From positions 1 to 9,100 of the forward strand of contig DATCZS010000145.1 of NCBI GenBank assembly GCA_036525795.1: DNA of 9,100 bases, written 5' to 3'. This document shows, one piece after another, positions 5,005 to 9,100 of the stretch. This stretch comes from DATCZS01 sp036525795 (GTDB taxonomy: Bacteria; Actinomycetota; Acidimicrobiia; Spongiisociales; ZC4RG35). The notes under the pieces are model-generated. The model had not been told where the DNA came from, made no database searches, and saw nothing but the letters and a program-made list of their open reading frames with translations. The position numbers and the translations under genes were made by a program. Position 1 is the stretch's first letter. Each line of letters begins with the position of its first letter.

Positions 5005-6687
5005 TCAGTCCTCGGTGATCCGGATCACCCGGTAGCCGGACTCCTCCTCGATGACCACCGCCTCGTCGGCTTCGAGCGTGCGCAGGTACTCGGCCAATTG
5101 GGCCTCTTCGATCACCCGTCCGGCTCCGCCCGAGTGCATCGTGACCACGGGCACGCCGAGGTCCTTGCCCAGACGGCGCATGCCGTCCTCGGGGTGGGTC
5201 GTGACCACCGTGACCCGGCGGATCACGGCATGTTCTTCTTCGGGCAGCTGTCGCCTCTCGCGGCGCCAGGTCGTCACGTGGTAGGCGGCGACGAGTCCGG
5301 TGGCGGCCAGCACACCGAACGGAGCGCGGGACCGGTCGACCAGGACCTCGAAGGTGTCGCCCTCCAGCACCGATTCGAGCACCCGGTAGATCACCAGGAT
5401 CAAGCTGATCAGCGCGGTGACACCGCCCACTCCGGCCAGCACCGTCAGGTAGATGCGGCGGGAGTGGGACGTGATCTCGGCGAGGGTCGGGGCCACGCGG
5501 GGCCGCCATGTGAGCCACCACACCGGGGCGCCCACCACCAGGGCGGCGATACCGCCCAGGAGGAGGTCGACGCCGGCCTCTCCGGCGACCGAAGGCGTTG
5601 CCGCGGCGAGAAGGCCGTTGACCACCACCCCGAATCCGGTGGCGGCCGCCACCAGCGCCAATCCGCCCAGGACGAATCGATAGCTGTACCCGACCTCGGT
5701 CTCGGCCACCTCGGAGTCTCCGAGGGCAACCGCCCGGTGATACCGCCAGACGACGAACCCGAGTCCGATGGCGGTCAGCATGCCGGGGAGATCGTTGAAC
5801 TGGGCTGCCGCGGTGGAAGCCCCGTCACCGAAGAAGTGCTGGAGGACGGTGAACAACAGACCGCCCGTTCCCGAGAGGCATACGACCGCACCTCCGGCGG
5901 ATCCGGGGACGAGCAGGTAGAGCGAACGTTCGACCGAGGTCTCCTGGCCCTTCAGGTCGTGCAGCCAGTGCCACCACCACAGCGCCGCACCGAGGACCGT
6001 CCAGATGGCCCCCTCTCCAACCTGGTCCCACAGCGCCGATTGGGCCACGGCGACCTCGGTCATCGCCTGGTATGCCCGGTCGAGCAGCGACGAGACCAGG
6101 GTGCCGATTCCGACCGCGCCGACCACCAGGCCGATGGTCGAGCCGACCGCGACCGGGATCCCGCCGAGGCGGTGGGGCGGGCGGACCGAAACCCGGTGCC
6201 ACTCGTGCCACGCCGCCATCAGGCCCCAGGCGAGGCCGGTGGCGAGCGACCCCGCCCCGAACTCGTTCCAGCCGAACACCCAGGCGAGGCCGTTGCCCAG
6301 CCCGACGATGGCTCCGATCCCGAACACCGCGGTGGCGGTCGCCAGATAGAGGCTCCACACCAGCGACGACCGGTCGGCCTGGTCGAGCGTCCTCAGCAGA
6401 TAGCGCCACAGGACGATGAACGTCGGGAGCCCCACTCCGGTGAGCGACACCGCCCGGGCGATGTTCGTGGCGGAACGGCCGGCGATCAGGTCGCCGGTCT
6501 CGAACGCCAGCTCGAGCAGCTGAGCGACTCCGACCGCGGCGATGATGGCGGTGGCGAGGGTGAAGGCGGCGGTGACGAGGAGGCGCATCAGGCCGGCGCC
6601 GGCGACCGGGTTGGTCCGCCGGGCGAGGGCGACTGCCCCCGCCACCAGTCCACCGATGATCAGAAGCGGAATGAGTCCAGCGATCAT
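5005..6687 (-). CDS. Polytopic DUF5671-like membrane protein with internal repeats
   Basis: The 560-residue product has about 13 predicted membrane segments (roughly 2-22, 34-62, 82-97, 108-140, 145-162, 176-202, 224-243, 254-286, 300-316, 335-364, 375-393, 411-440, 455-472). After the first helix they fall into six helical hairpins spaced 68-81 residues apart. The second helix of each ends in a Trp- and base-rich motif, such as VLWRYLLR, WHEWHR, WWWHWLH, VVWRYHR, WWLTWRPR and YHVTTWRRERR. This resembles DUF5671, a four-helix actinobacterial membrane domain of unknown function, here in about three copies. A soluble tail (about 480-560) has alpha/beta character (RVTVVTTHPEDGMRRLGKDLGVPVV) and an acidic end. 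The function is unknown; no transport or catalytic motif was found. The start follows AAAGG at 7 nt and lies 1 bp after the stop of the preceding gene, so the two are cotranscribed and probably translationally coupled. Confidence 0.85.
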   Translation of the reverse strand: MIAGLIPLLIIGGLVAGAVALARRTNPVAGAGLMRLLVTAAFTLATAIIAAVGVAQLLELAFETGDLIAGRSATNIARAVSLTGVGLPTFIVLWRYLLRTLDQADRSSLVWSLYLATATAVFGIGAIVGLGNGLAWVFGWNEFGAGSLATGLAWGLMAAWHEWHRVSVRPPHRLGGIPVAVGSTIGLVVGAVGIGTLVSSLLDRAYQAMTEVAVAQSALWDQVGEGAIWTVLGAALWWWHWLHDLKGQETSVERSLYLLVPGSAGGAVVCLSGTGGLLFTVLQHFFGDGASTAAAQFNDLPGMLTAIGLGFVVWRYHRAVALGDSEVAETEVGYSYRFVLGGLALVAAATGFGVVVNGLLAAATPSVAGEAGVDLLLGGIAALVVGAPVWWLTWRPRVAPTLAEITSHSRRIYLTVLAGVGGVTALISLILVIYRVLESVLEGDTFEVLVDRSRAPFGVLAATGLVAAYHVTTWRRERRQLPEEEHAVIRRVTVVTTHPEDGMRRLGKDLGVPVVTMHSGGAGRVIEEAQLAEYLRTLEADEAVVIEEESGYRVIRITED

Positions 6688-6688
6688 G

Positions 6689-7153
6689 TCATGGCCTTTC
6701 GATGCACGTCCAGAACGGCCACGGCGTCTCGTCGATCAGCCATGCGCCGTCGGATTCCCTGAGCAGGAACCGCGAGCGGTCGGAGTAGTCGTACGGGGAA
6801 AACGGGTCGCCGCCGCCGTAGCCCACGGTGACCTCCACCACGGCGGAGTCCCCGGTGACCCGCACGTCGCCGAGCGTCACCCGAAGGTCGTTGTCGATGT
6901 ACGGGTCTTCGAACCTCTCGCAGTCGCGACTGTCCACCATCAACGCCTCGGCGGTGGCGAGGTCGCCGTCGATGACGGCCTGCGTGTAGCGCTGTACGAC
7001 GCCCTCGGGGCTGTCGGGATCCAGCTCCACCGTCCGTCCGCCGGCGACGATGGCGATCACCGCCAGCAGAAGGACAGCGAGGATCACCACGCCGCCGATG
7101 ATCAGGGGCCGGTCGGGGCCGTCCCGTTCGAGTGATTCGCGTGTCACCGTCAT
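6689..7153 (-). CDS. Single-TM protein with NTF2-like extracytoplasmic domain, unknown function
   Basis: The 154-residue product has a short cytoplasmic N-terminus, one transmembrane helix (about 16-38, LIIGGVVILAVLLLAVIAIV) and an outside domain (about 48-154). SPEGVVQRYTQAVIDGDLATAEALM is the usual first helix pair of NTF2/SnoaL-like or DUF4878-type domains, followed by strands (VTLGDVRVTGDSAVVEVTVGYG and SRFLLRESDGAWLIDETPWPFW). The RESDGAWLID segment is characteristic of such domains. Cys78 and Cys150 could form a disulfide. The ATG at 7153 was chosen because GGAGGA lies 4 nt upstream; ATG codons near 7174 and a TTG at 7198 have weaker sites. It is the first gene of a unit with the membrane protein downstream (1-bp gap), suggesting the two act together at the envelope. 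The upstream 165 bp are shared with the divergent ABC transporter gene; no convincing promoter for this unit was found there. Confidence 0.83.
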   Translation of the reverse strand: MTVTRESLERDGPDRPLIIGGVVILAVLLLAVIAIVAGGRTVELDPDSPEGVVQRYTQAVIDGDLATAEALMVDSRDCERFEDPYIDNDLRVTLGDVRVTGDSAVVEVTVGYGGGDPFSPYDYSDRSRFLLRESDGAWLIDETPWPFWTCIERP

Positions 7154-7318
7154 ATCGTCCTCCGCCATCATCATCGAAGCAAGAACCCTTCCAGGCAATG
7201 GGTGAAAGCCCTGACCTCGGTGTCGGGGTACCCGGATGTGCGGCGACCCGGCCGCGAGGAGACCGCCCCGTCAATTCGTCCGTGTCCGGAGTGGCACCCG
7301 CATACGATGGCCTCTCGA

Positions 7319-9100
7319 ATGAGTGCCCCAGCTCCCCTCGGAACCGTGGTGCGCGACGGCGCCCGCCTCGTCGCCGGGTTCGTCCGCGCCCATCCGGTGG
7401 GATTCTCTGTCGGGGTGTTCGGCGCCGCCAACTTCGCCGCGGCGATCGTGGCCTCGGCGGTGGTGGTGGGGCGTATCACCGATGACCTGATCGTCCCGGT
7501 GCTCGACCAGGGCGAGCCCATCGATGGGCGGCTGCGGGCGGCGGTGGTGGCGCTGGTCGTCATCGCGCTGTGGAAGGCGGTGGGAATCATCGTGCGCCGG
7601 ACCGGAGCCACATGGACCCAGGGCAAGACCCAGGCAGACATCAGGACCCGGCTGGTCGAACATCTGATGGCCCTCGAGCTGTCCTGGTTCCGCAAGCAGT
7701 CCACCGGCGACCTGCTGGCGGTCAGCGACTCGGACGCCGGACAGTCCACTCACGTTCTGGGGCCGTTCCCGTTTGCCAGCGGGGCGTTCATGCTGCTCAT
7801 CGGCTCGATCGTGATCGTGTTCCTCGTCGACCCGTTCCTCGGGCTGATCACCATGGTCGGCCTGCTCGGCAAGGTGTCGGTCGACGTGTACGGGGCGTGG
7901 TCGATGTTCGCCGCCTTCGAAGTCGTCCAGCAGCGCCGGGGTGAGACCAGCGGGGTCGCCCACGAATCGGTCGACGGCGCCCTCACCGTCAAGGCCCTCG
8001 GCCGGGAGGCGTACGAGGTCGGCAGGTTCCGGGCGGCGTCAGAGGCGCTGCGCGACGAACTGGTGGCCATCGCCCGCAAATTCACGTTCTACGACGCGAT
8101 CCAGGACGCGATCCCCGCCGTGACCACCGTGGCGGTGCTCGTCGTCGGGGCGGCACGGATCCGCGCGGGCGTCGTGTCTGCCGGCGACCTCGTGACGATC
8201 ACCTACCTGCTCAGCCTCATCGCCTTCCCCCTTCGTCTGATCGGCTACGTGCTGTGGGAGGTGTCCTCGAGCCTCGCCGCCTTCAAACGCGTCCAGGCGG
8301 TACTCGCCATCGACGAGGAAGTCGCCTACGGCGGCCTCGCCTCGCGCCCCGATGCCAGCGGGGCATCGGTGGAGTCGGATGCCATCTCCTTCGGCTACGA
8401 GCCGGACGAGATGGTGCTGCGCGACGTCGAGGCCGTCATCACTCCCGGCCGCACCGTGGCGATCGTCGGGCCGACCGGATCGGGCAAGTCGACGCTCGTC
8501 ACGCTCATGGCGCGCCTGTGGGATCCGACCACCGGAACCATCCGGCTCGACAGCCGCGACCTGAGAGACTTCGCCCGCTCGGCGCTCGCAGGAGAGGTGG
8601 CGTTCGTCGGACAGGACGTGTTCCTCTTCGACGACACCGTTCGCAACAACATCGCCTTCGGGATCCACGCCTCCGACGAGGAGGTGACCCACGCCGCCGC
8701 CATGGCGAACGCACACGAGTTCATCCTCGACCTTCCGGAGGGGTACGCCACCCAGCTGGGGGAGCGGGGAACCTCGCTGTCGGGGGGCCAGCGGCAGCGG
8801 ATCGCCCTGGCGCGGGCTCTGATCAGGAGGCCCCGTCTGCTGATCCTGGACGACGCCACCTCGGCGGTCGACCCGTCGATCGAGACGTCGATCCTCGCCG
8901 GGCTGCGGAGGGCGGCGCTTCCGTCGACGGTGGTGGTCGTCGCCTACCGGCGGTCGTCGATCGCCCTGGCAGACGAGGTGATCTTCATCGAAGGCGGCAG
9001 GATCGTCGCCCAGGGACTCCACGACGAGTTGCTGGCGAGCGTGCCCGGATATGCCCGGCTGATCCAGGCATACGAGGAAGACGCCGCCGCCCGGCTGCGC
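7319..9100 (+). CDS. Type I ABC exporter half-transporter (fused TMD-NBD) with degenerate ATP site; 3' end outside the window
   Basis: The frame stays open for 594 codons to the last base, so only the end of the protein is missing. Residues about 1-340 form the six-helix exporter domain, with coupling regions such as LSWFRKQSTGDLL and VAHESVDGALTVKALGRE. The nucleotide-binding domain has Walker A GPTGSGKST (384-392, Lys390), Q-loop Gln432 in VGQDVFLF, signature LSGGQ (487-491), Walker B LLILDD ending at Asp511-Asp512, and D-loop SAVD (515-518). The catalytic Glu after Walker B is Asp512, and the H-loop His is Tyr543 in VAYRRSS. These two changes are typical of the degenerate subunit of heterodimeric exporters such as TM287/288 and BmrCD. 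The partner should carry an intact Walker B Glu and H-loop and is probably the next gene. The substrate is unknown. ATG 7319 has no Shine-Dalgarno; TACGAT (7303-7308) lies 10 nt upstream as a weak -10. An in-frame ATG at 7307 is the alternative start. Confidence 0.93.
   Translation, partial: MSAPAPLGTVVRDGARLVAGFVRAHPVGFSVGVFGAANFAAAIVASAVVVGRITDDLIVPVLDQGEPIDGRLRAAVVALVVIALWKAVGIIVRRTGATWTQGKTQADIRTRLVEHLMALELSWFRKQSTGDLLAVSDSDAGQSTHVLGPFPFASGAFMLLIGSIVIVFLVDPFLGLITMVGLLGKVSVDVYGAWSMFAAFEVVQQRRGETSGVAHESVDGALTVKALGREAYEVGRFRAASEALRDELVAIARKFTFYDAIQDAIPAVTTVAVLVVGAARIRAGVVSAGDLVTITYLLSLIAFPLRLIGYVLWEVSSSLAAFKRVQAVLAIDEEVAYGGLASRPDASGASVESDAISFGYEPDEMVLRDVEAVITPGRTVAIVGPTGSGKSTLVTLMARLWDPTTGTIRLDSRDLRDFARSALAGEVAFVGQDVFLFDDTVRNNIAFGIHASDEEVTHAAAMANAHEFILDLPEGYATQLGERGTSLSGGQRQRIALARALIRRPRLLILDDATSAVDPSIETSILAGLRRAALPSTVVVVAYRRSSIALADEVIFIEGGRIVAQGLHDELLASVPGYARLIQAYEEDAAARLR

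Noticed and set aside
4282..6762. An 826-codon open frame on the plus strand antisense to the DUF5671-like and NTPase genes
   Set aside because: Its product is low-complexity Gly/Arg/His/Pro/Asp-rich sequence with no domain, as expected from the complement of GC-rich genes. The minus-strand genes have clear motifs, membrane helices and ribosome binding sites.
7224..7235. GGGTACCC palindrome in the divergent intergenic region as an operator
   Set aside because: It is short and single, easily expected by chance, and not positioned over a recognisable promoter.
7267..7272. TTGACG on the minus strand upstream of the NTF2-like gene as a -35 box
   Set aside because: No acceptable -10 lies 16-18 bp downstream, only CG-rich sequence, so it cannot be supported as a promoter.
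7271..7963. Minus-strand open frames opposite the start of the ABC transporter
   Set aside because: They are shadows of the plus-strand exporter gene, which keeps a continuous frame for 594 codons with all ABC motifs.

Overview
The window is GC-rich bacterial chromosome with strong C/G bias at third codon positions. Gene style suggests an Actinomycetota-like organism, possibly from a deep lineage such as Acidimicrobiia; that placement is inference. Supporting signs are the codon bias, a CimA-type citramalate synthase, and several genes with a TAnnnT box 7-8 nt before the start codon and no Shine-Dalgarno, as in leaderless actinobacterial transcripts. There are no tRNA or rRNA genes, insertion sequences, CRISPR arrays or phage genes.

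Layout. At 1-249 (+) is the C-terminal end of an unrecognised protein. It converges, across a short region with a perfect hairpin, on a group II PLP-dependent aromatic amino acid decarboxylase homologue (308-1717, -). Next on the minus strand are a predicted lipoprotein (1847-2548) and citramalate synthase cimA (2567-4141). Upstream of cimA, 4142-4291 holds a compact control region: a near-consensus promoter, an 11-codon leader peptide with three consecutive Ile codons, a 10-bp hairpin and an intrinsic terminator ahead of the cimA Shine-Dalgarno. Then come a NadR/AAA_28-like P-loop NTPase (4318-4929, -), and a two-gene unit of a single-TM protein (6689-7153, -) followed by a polytopic DUF5671-like membrane protein (5005-6687, -). 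Divergently at 7319 (+) starts a type I ABC exporter half-transporter that is still open at the window end.

How it works together. CimA makes (R)-citramalate from pyruvate and acetyl-CoA, the first step of the threonine-independent route to isoleucine. An Ile-codon leader followed by a terminator therefore fits attenuation by isoleucine supply, and this is the most interesting element here. The second strongest observation is in the decarboxylase: the mobile-loop catalytic Tyr of the family aligns with Phe331, the change that turns plant and engineered mammalian enzymes into aromatic aldehyde synthases. The ABC half-transporter has a degenerate nucleotide-binding site (Glu to Asp, H-loop His to Tyr), which predicts a heterodimer whose partner is probably encoded just beyond the window. 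The remaining genes look like separate housekeeping or envelope functions.
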